From Mercurialis annua (Eukaryota > Streptophyta > Magnoliopsida > Malpighiales > Euphorbiaceae), in contig NC_065572.1 of assembly GCF_937616625.2 (NCBI RefSeq), forward strand, positions 55,911,653-55,975,652: 64,000 nucleotides of DNA, read 5' to 3'. Positions within the stretch are counted from its first letter, which is position 1. Every line of letters begins with the position of its first letter. Of this stretch, positions 12,622 to 24,241 are shown in pieces. The position numbers and the translations under genes are program-made. The notes under the pieces are model-generated. The model ran no database searches, was not told the origin of the DNA, and was given only the letters and a program-made list of their open reading frames with translations.

Positions 12622-13677
12622 AGGTGTTTTTGGTCTATTGTTCCAACCCCTGCAGAAAAGAATTCCCTTCCTTTAGGTGACTTTTTCAAAAAGAATAAGG
12701 GTAAGGGTAAGGCAGTGAATGATTCTGATATTAACCAAGAAGTTGGAAATGAAGACGGTCATTGTCCTGCATTTGATATATCGAATGCTTTTGAATCAAT
12801 GTCGCGAACTTTGGATTTAAGTAAAATGGAAAAGAAGCTTAAATTTTGATGGTTGGTCAGAAGACCATACAAGCTAACATATTGAATTTTAAACGGGTTT
12901 TCACTTCCAAATTTTCCGAAGTTTTGACAGTTGTAAATTCGTTGAATGTGATGCTTACTCATATTGTTGATTCAAAAAAGGTAATTTGTTTTGATTTTTA
13001 TATTTAGTACTTTTAAAATTTAGTGTTAATATTTTATGTTATTACGATAGTTTTCATTTCGTTATTATACTGCTTTGCTCTAGTTACAGGACAAAGTTGA
13101 TGATTCAAATGTAGATGCCTCATCTTCTCGAGAAGGCAGTGAACATGATGCTAAGTGATCTTCTGTTGAACTTGAAGCTTCTATGGAAACAGAAAACACT
13201 GATTCTGATGTATCTGCCAAACTATTAAGGGTTTAGTAAAATATAATTTATGGTATTTCATATTATGCTTTTGTAACTGAATATGAACTTCATATCTGTA
13301 ACAGACTCTCAGCAAGAAAAAGAAAGTATCTGATAGTGTGCAAACAGAAAATGTTGTCAAAGAGAAAAATGGTGATCTCCCCGCGAAGAAAAATAGTTCT
13401 ATAGGAACCGAAGAAGGAGTTGAAGATTCTGTTGATGCTTAAAAGATCATGCATACTGAAGAAATTGAGACTAAGACTTCTTTTGGAAAAGAAAGTAAAG
13501 AGGGGGAGTCTTCTGATGAAGAAGAAAGTGATTGAAAAAATGGAAGATGTAGGGGAGCCTTCTTATGGAGAAGAAAGTAATGAAAAAAGTGAAGATATAG
13601 GTGAGTCTTCTGGTGAAGAACAAGGTTCTGAAAAAATGGAAGATGCAGATTTGGTTTGCGAGAAGTCTGGTGATGGG

Positions 13678-15198
13678 TGATAGGAGTATTTTACTCCTAT
13701 ATTTAGGGTCGATTTTACTCGGTTTTCATCATGTGTAGTATTGTTTTTATACATTATTTGGCATTTTTACGTTTAATAGTGTTTGTTAGTGTTTCAGTGG
13801 AAATTAGGTGAAAAACGACTATTTGGGGCAAATTTATGATGGATTGCGTGTACGAGTAAAAAGCGTAGCTTGCGGACGAAGAAATTGAAGATTCACGAAC
13901 GAGATTGAGAAAAATGGGTTGTTCCCGTTCGAAACAAAGGTTTCACGAACGGGAACCATGCAGAATGAGCATGAGTCTCGAACGAGAAGGCTTTGTCTCG
14001 TTCGGGACTCAAGAAGAAATCAACATCTCAAAGCTCTCGGGTTCAAGTTTTTTCGAACGTGAATAAGGCTCCCGTTCGGGAACCATGTTAAATTTGGGAA
14101 TGTCACGAACGGGACTATGGTTTCCCGAACGGGAAAGAAGGAAAATACACGTGCAGCAGACTTTGAATTGGACTGAAATTCCTCCTCAAATTACAATTAC
14201 AATTCCTATTACAAATTGATTTGTAATACGAATTAGAAGACTCCGGAACTTCTCCTACTATATAAAGACCTTGTACTAGACTCAATTTAAGATGTAGAAT
14301 AATTTAGATTACATTAGTTATAATTTAGTTTTCATTAAATAGCTTTTTAGTTTAGTTTTTTCCAGCAGTTTATAAGTAGTTTATAATTAGTTTCTGCAAG
14401 ACGATTGTTGAAGATTTCAAGCTTAATCAAGACGATTCTTTCCGAAATTGACAACTCCGGTATTTATTGTTTAATTATGCTTTCTTCTTCATCATCCTTC
14501 TTGTTTTGTTTCAGTTTTATTATGAGTAACTAAAACCCTTGTTCGAGGGTTGATATGAACTTATAAATTGGTAATTATTTGGATTGGATGGATTAGTATT
14601 AATTCGTGTCTTAATTATTAATCTTATTGCTTGGATTAAATTAGCTACTTAGTTCATGATTTTGTGTTTAATTAACTAATTGAGAGATTGTTAATTAAAT
14701 AGACATAGATAATTAAGAACTTAGAGAAAAACGCCGTGAGAGCGGGTTGGAATTTAGGTAGTCATTGAGTTTGCTTCATAATTATAATTTGATTATTTAA
14801 TTCAGTTTTAATATCGTGAGAGCGAGTTAATAATTGGTTAGTTAATTAGGTTGTGATTTTATTCGGATCTTTGAGGCTTGAGAGGGCGGGATTCGGTGCT
14901 TTAGAATAGCTCGATTCACGATAAAATCACTAAAAAATCCTATTCCATAATTTTACTTATTTATTTGGGATTATCAATCCTTGAGATTTTTAATCTTATT
15001 GTTTTAAATCATATTTTATTATTTGTTTTCAATTTATATTAGTTTAATTAAATTACAAATCCTATTGATTTTTCTAGTTAGCCGATTAAAGAATATTTGA
15101 AATTAGTGATTAAGTCCATTGTCTCTGTGGGATCGATACTTGGTCTTCCAAGTTATATTACTTGAGCGATATCGTACACTTGCGATTATTCACCAACA
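13678..15198 (+). repeat. 5' LTR of the gag-only element
   Basis: 1521 bp, TG...CA ends, equal in length to the 3' LTR. The first 23 bp form a small palindrome (AGGAGTA / TACTCCT). The first half carries a cluster of CGTTCG/CGAACG words in both orientations (13885-14135). TATATAAAG at about 14261 is a good TATA box, so transcription should start near 14290-14320. Confidence 0.92.
14258..14270 (+). promoter_or_regulatory. LTR TATA box
   Basis: CTATATAAAGACC sits in the 5' LTR, with the same sequence in the 3' LTR near 18811. Its position relative to the PBS fits a U3 promoter driving the genomic RNA. Confidence 0.6.
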
Positions 15199-15204
15199 AG
15201 TTTT

Positions 15205-15222
15205 TGGCGCCGTTGCCGGGGA
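15205..15222 (+). other. tRNA-Asp type primer binding site
   Basis: TGGCGCCGTTGCCGGGGA begins six bases after the 5' LTR end. It is complementary to the 3' end of plant tRNA-Asp, the primer used by Athila-like and many gag-only plant elements. Confidence 0.85.
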
Positions 15223-15416
15223 CAATTGCGTACTTAATAAATTAAGAGTATTATATTCTTGTTTGTGTTAGCTTTTATTTTCTGTTTTTTATTTTTATTT
15301 TTTTTCGTGTTTATTGGATTTTACATGGGGTGTTCTTGTTTTTGGGTGTGCAGGAAATTTGATATTTGTTGGTTTATCCTCAATTTGTTTTTGGTGTACC
15401 TATTTTGGAAAGAGTA

Positions 15417-16394
15417 ATGGCATGGAATCAAAATTATATGCAGTACCAAAATTTTCAGTATAATTGTGAAATTTGTGGGGATTTTGGTCATACTCGAGCT
15501 GACTGTCATGTACTCTATCCAGATTGGAATGGACATGCCAACTATATGGGTGATCAATGGCAAGCTAGTGAAACTTATGGTTGGAACGATACTTGGGAGA
15601 ACTTCAATGAAAATTTGAACTTTAATTCAAGTTATCACCCACATAAAAACGAATGGGATTTCAATTCCAACTTTGATAATGAACCACAACAATCACCGGA
15701 TTTTCAGCAAAATTGGAATGTGGATGAAGGAAGCAAGATTGACGAATTCATTGAGGAGATGAGAACCGGTTTCCAAAATCAAGCCGCCGTCAACCACCGT
15801 CTTGAGATACAAATTTCTCAATTGGCTATTTTGATTCAAAATATAGCTCAAGATGGTCTACCATCTACAACAGAATCAAATCTAAAAGAGCAAGTAAAAG
15901 TAATTGAGCTTCGAAGCGGAAAATCACTTGACAATCCATATGTTACGAAGGTGGTTCAAGTTGACGATGTGCCGATCAATGAGATAGCTGAAATTTTATA
16001 TGTCAATGCCTTAGTTGGACATCATCCAACAAAGGTACATGTAGAGGTCGAAAAAGAACAGTGTGAGGATGGTGAACTTGAAACTCCGATTTTCCACCCA
16101 ATTACAACATCCATGAGCTTAAATAATGAAAGTGGAGAGCAATTTGGTATTACGGTACTCTACGAGGAATTTAACAAAGCCTTTGATTTCAAAGATCCAT
16201 TCTTAGAAGGGTTTGATTCCGAGTATGATGGAAATAATACTAAATATATGAATATGCTTCATACTCCTCATGTTCCCTACTATAGAGTACAAGCATACTC
16301 TATATCATCCGAGTTTTATTTGAAGGAGCCAACAAGGAAAAAAAGGGAGAAGATGCTACCAAGACGGCTTCCTCATGTTAGGTTTTATTTTTAG
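15417..16394 (+). CDS. Gag-like protein with CCHC zinc knuckle (retrotransposon)
   Basis: The intact frame encodes 325 aa from the ATG at 15417; an in-frame extension upstream to 15366 begins with TTG, so I prefer the ATG. Near the N-terminus CEICGDFGHTRADC gives a CX2CX4HX4C zinc knuckle (C17, C20, H25, C30), the RNA-binding motif of Gag. An Asn/Trp-rich stretch follows, then an amphipathic QNQAAVNHRLEIQISQLAIL segment that could be a coiled coil, and a charged C-terminus ending RRLPHVRFYF. There is no protease or polymerase. Expected role: coat protein that packages the element RNA. Having the zinc knuckle at the N-terminal side is unusual for a full Gag, so it may be a shortened Gag. The open frame and near-identical LTRs suggest it may still be expressed. 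Confidence 0.8.
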   Translation: MAWNQNYMQYQNFQYNCEICGDFGHTRADCHVLYPDWNGHANYMGDQWQASETYGWNDTWENFNENLNFNSSYHPHKNEWDFNSNFDNEPQQSPDFQQNWNVDEGSKIDEFIEEMRTGFQNQAAVNHRLEIQISQLAILIQNIAQDGLPSTTESNLKEQVKVIELRSGKSLDNPYVTKVVQVDDVPINEIAEILYVNALVGHHPTKVHVEVEKEQCEDGELETPIFHPITTSMSLNNESGEQFGITVLYEEFNKAFDFKDPFLEGFDSEYDGNNTKYMNMLHTPHVPYYRVQAYSISSEFYLKEPTRKKREKMLPRRLPHVRFYF

Positions 16395-18228
16395 CAACCT
16401 TACGCGAAGAGTCTAGCTTTAGACTCTAACTATAGCGCACTTGGGAGGCAATCCCAAGAGGTATTATTTTTCTTTCATCTTACACTCATGTTTTTCAATT
16501 TTTTTATTTCATTACACTGAGGACATTGCATGAAATAGTGTGAGGATGGAGGAAAAACATATCGTTTAGTTAGGATTTTTATTTATTTATTATTGTTTGT
16601 TTATTTATGTTTTCTTAGGTTTAGTTTGTGTTTGTTTTTATTATTATTGTTTTTCTTGTGTTTTTGTGTTTTAGTAGATAGTATTAAGGTGTTTTAGGAT
16701 ATTCGTAGTTTTTTACAATGCCTTGTATCGCTTTAAATCTTTGTCTTTCAATTATGAAAAAAAAAAGTGTTAGTTGATTTGGTGTTATCTTTTAAATTTG
16801 TCAATTTTAGATTTCCCCGAATCAATGAATGTATGAACGCAATTTCTTAATTCGACAATTGATAAGCGATGCTTGCTTAATGACTTAATAATTCATTGAC
16901 ATAATCCGATGAAATAAGGGTGAATTCAAAATTTAGACTTGTTCAAATCGTTGAAACATAATTGAATAACTTGATGCGGATTCATGACATGTTGATTGTT
17001 TATTTTTATAGTCGTTTTTAAACTTTTGGCATAAGTAGCATAATTTTTGTAAGAATTGAGTTTATGGCATAACACTACACACTTTTGAGAGTTTTGAGCT
17101 TAATTTCCTTGTTGTGAGTGTTGATTTCATGTTTTATTCCTAGAACTTGCTCGGTGTCCGTTTAAAGTTACACGATTGAGTTTTCAACAATTAGATGATT
17201 ATGGCAATTAGGTATAACCTTTCTTTTAGACCACTTAAATAGACTACCATTTATCCCTTAGATTACACCAATTTGAGCCTTAAACCTTTTTATTGTTTTT
17301 ACCGTATTTTACCCTTTACCGTTCTATGTTTTACATCTTTTGTTTACCTTATCGACTTAATATATTATTTGTTATGACTATGATGAATATAGGTGATTCA
17401 AAACTCAAGATTAGTGAAAAGAGAAAGTGAACTACATTATGTTTAAAAGATTAAGTTTGCGCCTTGGAAAAAAAAATTGAAACAAAAAAAAGAGATAGAA
17501 ATTTGCAAGCAAAAGCTTCAAAAAGAAGAAAAAAATTCTGAGATTGCAAAAAGCAATGAGTAGAGCGTAATTCAAAAAGAAAAGAAAGTTAAGAGTTCAC
17601 ATAAACGCAAAAGCGGAGTTAGATCGACCTAGAAGTTAATAGTAGTAATAAATAGTTTATTAAGTTGATAATTAGCCTTTGTTTTATCCTTTTTACCTAC
17701 CCTTTACCTTAACCACGTTACAACCCCAATAAAGACCATATGATTTTTGTTGATTACCGAATCAAGTAGCGGAGTCCGGGACTATGAGCAAGCTTATGGT
17801 GAGTATTCATGTTTTCAAGTGTGAGTTTTTCTTTTGATTATATATACCCTAAACACTTGTTATTATATTGATGCCATTAGCTCGGATTCTACTAAATTGT
17901 GCTATGATTTGCTTAAGTGGAAAAAAATTGATTATTTTCCATGTCCCGCAAGTGATAGTGAAGCTTGAAGTGTGATTCAATTTGACCTTGTACTAATGAG
18001 TTAGTAACCGTTGTTATATTGAATTATGTCATAAAATTATTATTGTTATTTGATTGCATCATTATTTAGTTGTCGGTTTTAGAAGGTTGTTTTTCATATT
18101 ATTCATAGGGTCGGGGATTTCTTTGATTGATTTATTGTTAAGTTATATGCTAATGATTTCTAACATATTTTGTAGAGTAAGATTTATTTCTTGCTTGAGG
18201 ACAAGCAAAGGTTAAGTGTGAGGAGGTT
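16395..18228 (+). other. Non-coding 3' interior of the gag-only element, ending in the polypurine tract
   Basis: 1.8 kb without a long frame on either strand. It includes an A-rich patch at 17465-17590. The final GAGGACAAGCAAAGGTTAAG, then GTGTGAGGAGGTT up to 18228, is the usual plant polypurine tract region adjoining the 3' LTR. Confidence 0.75.
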
Positions 18229-19749
18229 TGATAGGAGTATTTTACTCCTATATTTAGGGTCGATTTTACTCGGTTTTCATCATGTGTAGTATTGTTTTTA
18301 TACATTATTTGGCGTTTTTACGTTTAATAGTGTTTGTTAGTGTTTCAGTGGAAATTAGGTGAAAAACGACTATTTGGGGCAAATTTATGGTGGATTGCGT
18401 GTACGAGTAAAAAGCGTAGCTTGCGGACGAAGAAATTGAAGATTCACGAACGAGATTGAGAAAAATGGGTTGTTCCCGTTCGAAACAAAGGTTTCACGAA
18501 CGGGAACCATGCAGAATGAGCATGAGTCTCGAACGAGAAGGCTTTGTCTCGTTCGGGACTCAAGAAGAAATCAACATCTCAAAGCTCTCGGGTTCAAGTT
18601 TTTTCGAACGTGAATAAGGCTCCCGTTCGGGAACCATGTTAAATTTGGGCATGTCACGAACGGGACTATGGTTTCCCGAACGGGAAAGAAGGAAAATACA
18701 CGTGCAGCAGACTTTGAATTGGACTGAAATTCCTCCTCAAATTACAATTACAATTCCTATTACAAATTGATTTGTAATACGAATTAGAAGACTCCGGAAC
18801 TTCTCCTACTATATAAAGACCTTGTACTAGACTCAATTTAAGATGTAGAATAATTTAGATTACATTAGTTATAATTTAGTTTTCATTAAATAGCTTTTTA
18901 GTTTAGTTTTTTCCAGCAGTTTATAAGTAGTTTATAATTAGTTTCTGCAAGACGATTGTTGAAGATTTCAAGCTTAATCAAGACGATTCTTTCCGAAATT
19001 GACAACTCCGGTATTTATTGTTTAATTATGCTTTCTTCTTCTTCATCCTTCTTGTTTTGTTTCAGTTTTATTATGAGTAACTAAAACCCTTGTTCGAGGG
19101 TTGATATGAACTTATAAATTGGTAATTATTTGGATTGGATGGATTAGTATTAATTCGTGTCTTAATTATTAATCTTATTGTTTGGATTAAATTAGCTACT
19201 TAGTTCATGATTTTGTGTTTAATTAACTAATTGAGAGATTGTTAATTAAATAGACATAGATAATTAAGAACTTAGAGAAAAACGCCGTGAGAGCGGGTTG
19301 GAATTTAGGTAGTCATTGAGTTTGCTTCATAATTATAATTTGATTATTTAATTCAGTTTTAATATCGTGAGAGCGAGTTAATAATTGGTTAGTTAATTAG
19401 GTTGTGATTTTATTCGGATCTTTGAGACTTGAGAGGGCGGGATTCGGTGCTTTAGAATAGCTCGATTCACGATAAAATCACTAAAAAATCCTATTCCATA
19501 ATTTTACTTATTTATTTGGGATTATCAATCCTTGAGCTTTTTAATCTTATTGTTTTAAATCATATTTTATTATTTGTTTTCAGTTTATATTAGTTTAATT
19601 AAATTACAAATCCTATTGATTTTTCTAGTTAGCCGATTAAAGAATATTTGAAATTAGTGATTAAGTCCATTGTCTCTGTGGGATCGATACTTGGTCTTCC
19701 AAGTTATATTACTTGAGCGATATCGTACACTTGCGATTATTCACCAACA
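18229..19749 (+). repeat. 3' LTR of the gag-only element
   Basis: 1521 bp, matching the 5' LTR except for about eight positions (for example GGCATTTTTA/GGCGTTTTTA, TTTGGGAATG/TTTGGGCATG, and a CATC/TTC change near 19040). It is followed at 19750 by the TSD ATGGG. Confidence 0.92.
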
Positions 19750-21215
19750 ATGGGACTGACCTTACTGATGATATTCCAAATAAGAAGAATATGGACGCTG
19801 ATGTTGTTACTCCAGTTCCTTCTAAAAGGATTGTAAAACCTAGTTTTTTTTAATGAAGTCGCCATTTTTGAACGAGTTTGGCTCATCTTCAAGCTGCATT
19901 ATGCCGAAGCCAACTATTGGCAGCGTTCGTATTTGTCCATTGACGATAATTGCATTTTATTTAGTGATGTTACTAAACAAGGTATTGTTTGGAAATGGCT
20001 GGTAGAAGGCAATCCTAAAAGCTCCAGGTTCATATGTCAACGTATTCTATGTTTATCCTTTTTTTTCACTTAAGTTTTTTAATTTGTTTTTCTTTGTGTT
20101 TTTGGGAAGAAAATAAATGATCCAAAGTTTGACATATTGCGTCCCCGTCTTTGTCTTAGCGTGGTTGACATTGAAATAAAAAGTTGGTCTTACAATCTTT
20201 TTCACAGTGGACAGCCTATTATGTCTTCTGTTAGTATCTTTTTTCTTATTTTTTCTTTTTATTATTTTATTTGTTTGTCATTTAAATTACTCATGATAGC
20301 AACAATAACCATAAGTTGACTATATATCAACTTAACTTTTTTTTTGTTTTTTTTGCTGCATGTAGATGTTTTGCTTTATTATCTGAGGAAAAATATGAAA
20401 AGCGGATGTGTTGCAAACAACAGATGCACGACTACTGACAATTTTTTTGATCGACGTATTCAAACCATATACGCTTTATACATGAAAAAGCAAGATACGT
20501 AACTTGTTTCTTCGAAAAATACAGTGGCTGACTACATTAACGGTGGTCATATGCGTTGCAACGCCAAGTGGGCTGATGTTGATGATGTTCTTTTCCCGAT
20601 CAATTACGGTAAAAATTGGCATTGAATATTGGCTCGGCTGAACTTCAAGGAACGATGCATCTATGTCTATAATTTGTTGAGGTCAGTTCGAAGTGACTCA
20701 TCAGCAATTGAGCTTGTTAACTTATCGTGTGTTGCTTCCGCTCTTCCTTGAAGCTATCAACTTCTTTGATTCTCGAGATGACATCGATACTACCACCGGT
20801 CCTTACGAGGGAAAGAGTATAACTGACCCATTCAAAATTGAGATTGTGGAGAACTTACCCATTCAAACTGATAAGTAAGTCTTAAACTTTTTACAATTTT
20901 TATTTAGTTGGATTTTTTAAAGTTATGGTGACAGAATATGAACTTAATGTTAACCGTATGTGAACCTTATGTCATCCTTATCTCTTATATCTTTTTTATC
21001 ATTTTATCTTACTTTTTGCAGTGATTGTGGAGTTCATATGTTTGCCGCTGCTGAGCTTTTTGTTGATGGAAAAGTTATGGGGCAAGTTTTTAGTGTCAAA
21101 GAACACCGTGCTCGTTACACTTCGTCATTGTATTTTTTATGCTCGTTGGAAGGACGAATCTTTAATTATCAGTGAAGATGAAGCTCCTCTGAAAATCAAG
21201 AGGGTGGTTTCTTAG

Positions 21216-21748
21216 GCATTTTGCCTTTTAGGATTTTATTTTGTTTTTGTATTGGAAATATATCTGAATATTATTGCACTATCGTACTTTGGATGTTATT
21301 TTTCTTATTTTGTTTTTTCTTTTTAGTATTGTAAATAGAATTTATGTTTTTAATTCTACTTTCACTATTTTTCTCTCTTTTATTTTATTTTTAGTCTTCT
21401 ATACAGTTACACACTTATTTGTTTATGTAACTTTTAAATATTAATTAAAAGTTACAGTTATTTTATACCTAATATAAAGCATATTTGAACATAACTCTAT
21501 ACAACTCAAACTTAAGGACTATATGTGAACTTAATATTAACCTTATGACAACTTAAAAAAAAAACAAATCAACAAGTCTTTTTTACTTTATTACATATAT
21601 TGTGGATTGCATTAATATATATGACATTTCATATATGAAGAAATTGAAATTTATATTACATTAAAACTTCAATATGTCTTTTAAGTGAAATGTATTTGAA
21701 CTTCAAAAAAATCTTATATCAACCTGAAGTGAACTTTAGTAAATTGAA
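21216..21748. other. Spacer between converging Ulp1-like and transposase pseudogenes, left arm
   Basis: AT-rich and non-coding. In the right arm most of the equivalent segment, together with the last Ulp1 exon, is deleted (junction near 27090). It probably held the 3' UTRs of both converging element genes. Confidence 0.5.
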
Positions 21749-24047
21749 TCATTTTTTCTTAGACATATTCCTGCATGTCTTCACATTGCGTCCATATATA
21801 TGACATCTGCTGCACTTGTTATGATTTGTAGTTTCTCCAGCAGATCTAATTCTTTTCTCCCTAGGCTTTCCCAACTTTATTCTTCCTTGTGGTGTATTAA
21901 CAATCTTTTGTGCCACTTCTTCCGGGACATTCCACAAACTCTCATCTACCACTGGATATACTGCTTCTTCATAAGTCTTCAGTATTGTTTCTTTTGTGAA
22001 ATAATGCAAACAAAATTTGTAAGGATCTTGATTGAATTCTTTGAATATTGCCATTGCATGTGGGCAAGGAATTTCATCAATGTCGAATTTCCTACATGTG
22101 CATGTTCTTTCTTTGAGGTCAACAATGAATTTTGTTGTATGATCATAGACTGTATTCACATTGTCATTCGAATTTGAAACTTGCATTTTCAGTTAAATTT
22201 CAGAAACTCATATGTGAACAATATGTTAACCGTATGTGAACTTTACTTATTTAATTTGACATAATTAAACCATACCACTAATTTCAGTGATTGAATGTAA
22301 TTGTCATTCAAGATATCTTCTGTTCCTTTTGATAGGTTTGCGAAAGTTGATCGTGGCAAATGCATATTCGCGTAGCTCCATTCTTGCACCATTTTTCTTA
22401 GGTACTCAAGTAGTGTAGTGATTGGGAGATCCTTACCTGCCTTTATTCTGGAATTCACTGATTCTGCAATATTAGTTGTCATGACTTTGTGCCTGTTATT
22501 TTTGCGATGTGCTCGTGCCCATTTTTTATAATCAACAGCTTGTAGGTAAGTCTTTAAACCTCTGCACTTACCGTCAAGTTGCTTCATGTAGTAGTCAAAT
22601 GCCTCAGTCATGTAGGCTTTTGCTGCCCCATGAAATGCTTCTCGTAGCTGTTTTGTTGACTTCTTGAAGTTTTTTAACATTGTTGAATAAATGGAATGTG
22701 CACAATACATGAGAAGCTTCTGGAAAAACACCAATGGCTGCATTTTTTATGCTTTCATGTCGATCAGAGACTATACACATGTTACTTCGCATATGAAATG
22801 CATCTCTAATTCTCCTCATAAACCACTCCCAAGATTCATCGTTTTCAGAATCCACTACTGAAAAAGCTAGAGGAAATATTTTACCATTTCCATCTTGTGC
22901 AAATGCTGTTAAAAGCATACCTCCATAAGCTAAAGTAAGGAAAGTGCTGTCAACAGCAATTACCGGAATGCAGAACTCCCATCCTTTTATAGACGCATTT
23001 AATGCCATAAAAACATAAAAGAAGCTGTTGTCATCTTTTAATTCCAACTTGACAAACGAACCCGGATTTGCAACCATTGGCATGTACAAGTAGCTTGGTA
23101 TTAATGAAAAGGAGTCACAAGGTTTTCCTCTTACCATTTTTTGAGCTACTACTTTTGATCTGTAGGCTTTAGAGTAGCTCATTTTTATTCCATGATCATC
23201 TCTCATGTCTCTCAAAATATCAGCTGGTTTGTAAACAATTTTGAGGTTGGTGTACTTGGATTTAATGTATTCACCAATTACACTTGATGTTGCTTGCCTT
23301 TGATCACTAGTTCTCACAACCATTGAGCAATTGTGGTTGATATTAAGTTTTCGAATGATAAAAATCTGTTGTTCCTTTTCTTGAAGCATTAAGTTTCCAT
23401 GTGCAATTTGTATCCAAACAACTCAAGAAATATTGCCTTTCACATGATCTCCGTACCTTGAATTGAAAATGGTTGTGGATTGCATAAGAGCTCAAAATTG
23501 ATTTCAAAACATCTTTGTTCTTGTATGACTATCCTTCTTTGATTTCTCTACCTCTTGTGTCTGTTATTATATTATCATCTTTGAATTTACTTTCCACTTC
23601 ATCTTCATCATGTGTGAACTCATTGTTCAAAAATGTAGCATAGCTTATCACATCGGACACATGTTCTTTCCTTTTTTCACTTGTTGAGCCAACCTCATGT
23701 GTTGATCTTGATGCATTTGCTGATTCTTGTCCTGACTGGACGTCTGCATTCGATACATTGAAAGTTGAGTCAAAGAATGCCACTTCTTTTCCGAACGATA
23801 TGAATGAAATGCATAATGGGTACATCATGTAATATGGTGCATTCTTTTTCAGCTCTAAGTAGAATGACAAATTTCCATTGTCTGTTATTTTCATTGGTGG
23901 ATAATTGTTTTTGACTTTGTACTTGATCTCCAGGCAAGTTGACATAAGGTTGATATTGAGTTGCTTTGACGGTATTTCCAATAAACTGTTATAGTCACTG
24001 TTTTCTTTAACCAATATTCCCATTAGTTCAAAATTTACAGACTCCAT
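21749..24047 (-). pseudogene. MULE transposase (mudrA-like), left arm, broken
   Basis: Reads outward from the palindrome centre: start ATG at 24047, stop at 21749. Domains in order: N-terminal region (MESVNFELMGILVKE); DNA-binding-like block; MULE/DDE core with VIAVDSTFLTLAYGGML (first D), CIVSDRHES (second D) and the C..H motif VLCTFHLFNN; a helical segment; SWIM zinc finger CTCRKFDIDEIPCPHA (CXC...CXH); C-terminal knuckle CSRCHIYGRNVKTC, where the expected His after YG is Arg. Breaks: TAG at 23529-23531 where the right arm has CAG; a 2-bp loss near 23365; an A-run shift near 22670. The transposase would cut and paste MULEs in the nucleus. This copy cannot encode a full protein. Confidence 0.88.
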
Positions 24048-24241
24048 GTTTTGATTTTATTCTCCATTATAGTGAACAAATATCAAAATACTCTGTATAT
24101 CTGTTTTTATCACAGAAATATAATGAAAAAATCATTATTCAAAACAGTTACAGTTAACAATGTAATGCACTTGAAACCATCTAATTTCATATTCATGTAA
24201 TCTTACTTTAATAAATCAAAGTTTTTTCTGTAGAAATTGAA

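Larger units (their letters stand above)
13678..19749 (+). mobile_element. Young non-autonomous LTR retrotransposon carrying only gag (TR-GAG-like)
   Basis: Two LTRs of 1521 bp (13678-15198 and 18229-19749) start TGATAGGAG and end CACCAACA. The exact 5-bp TSD ATGGG is at 13673-13677 and 19750-19754. A PBS matching plant tRNA-Asp follows the 5' LTR. A polypurine tract GTGTGAGGAGGTT precedes the 3' LTR. The 3.03-kb interior holds one Gag-like frame and no protease, RT or integrase, so it must be moved by an autonomous partner, probably an Athila-like Ty3/gypsy relative judging by the PBS. I count about 8 differences between the LTRs (about 0.5%), so insertion is recent. It sits inside the acidic exon of the left Ulp1-like pseudogene. 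The right arm keeps the empty site. Confidence 0.92.
12622..21215 (+). pseudogene. Ulp1-like (C48 peptidase) gene of KI-MULE, left arm, truncated and split
   Basis: Reads inward on the + strand. It keeps a Lys-rich and acidic middle region (for example LPLGDFFKKNKGKGKAV at about 12670, and SDEE/GEESNEKSED repeats at 13500-13660), is split by an LTR element at 13678-19749, then resumes with the peptidase domain: DYINGGHMRCNAKWADVDD near 20530, the His region KNWH at 20610, YVYN near 20665, and the catalytic-Cys exon DCGVHMFAAAELFVDGK near 21022. Breaks: 5' exons and DUF1985 lost at 12622; stop codons in the Ulp1 exon (after KKQDT, and a TGA where a Trp codon follows WH in the other arm); an extra T in a T-run at about 19850; about 365 bp missing at about 19790. 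Ulp1-like proteins are SUMO proteases. In KI-MULEs they ride with the transposon and their role is unknown. No product is expected. Confidence 0.75.

Noticed and set aside
13885..14135. CRISPR-like or satellite array from repeated CGAACGGG words
   Set aside because: Spacing is irregular, words vary and alternate orientation, and they lie within an LTR of a plant element.
21800..22177. 125-codon plus-strand frame
   Set aside because: It is the antisense shadow of the SWIM zinc-finger region of the left transposase.
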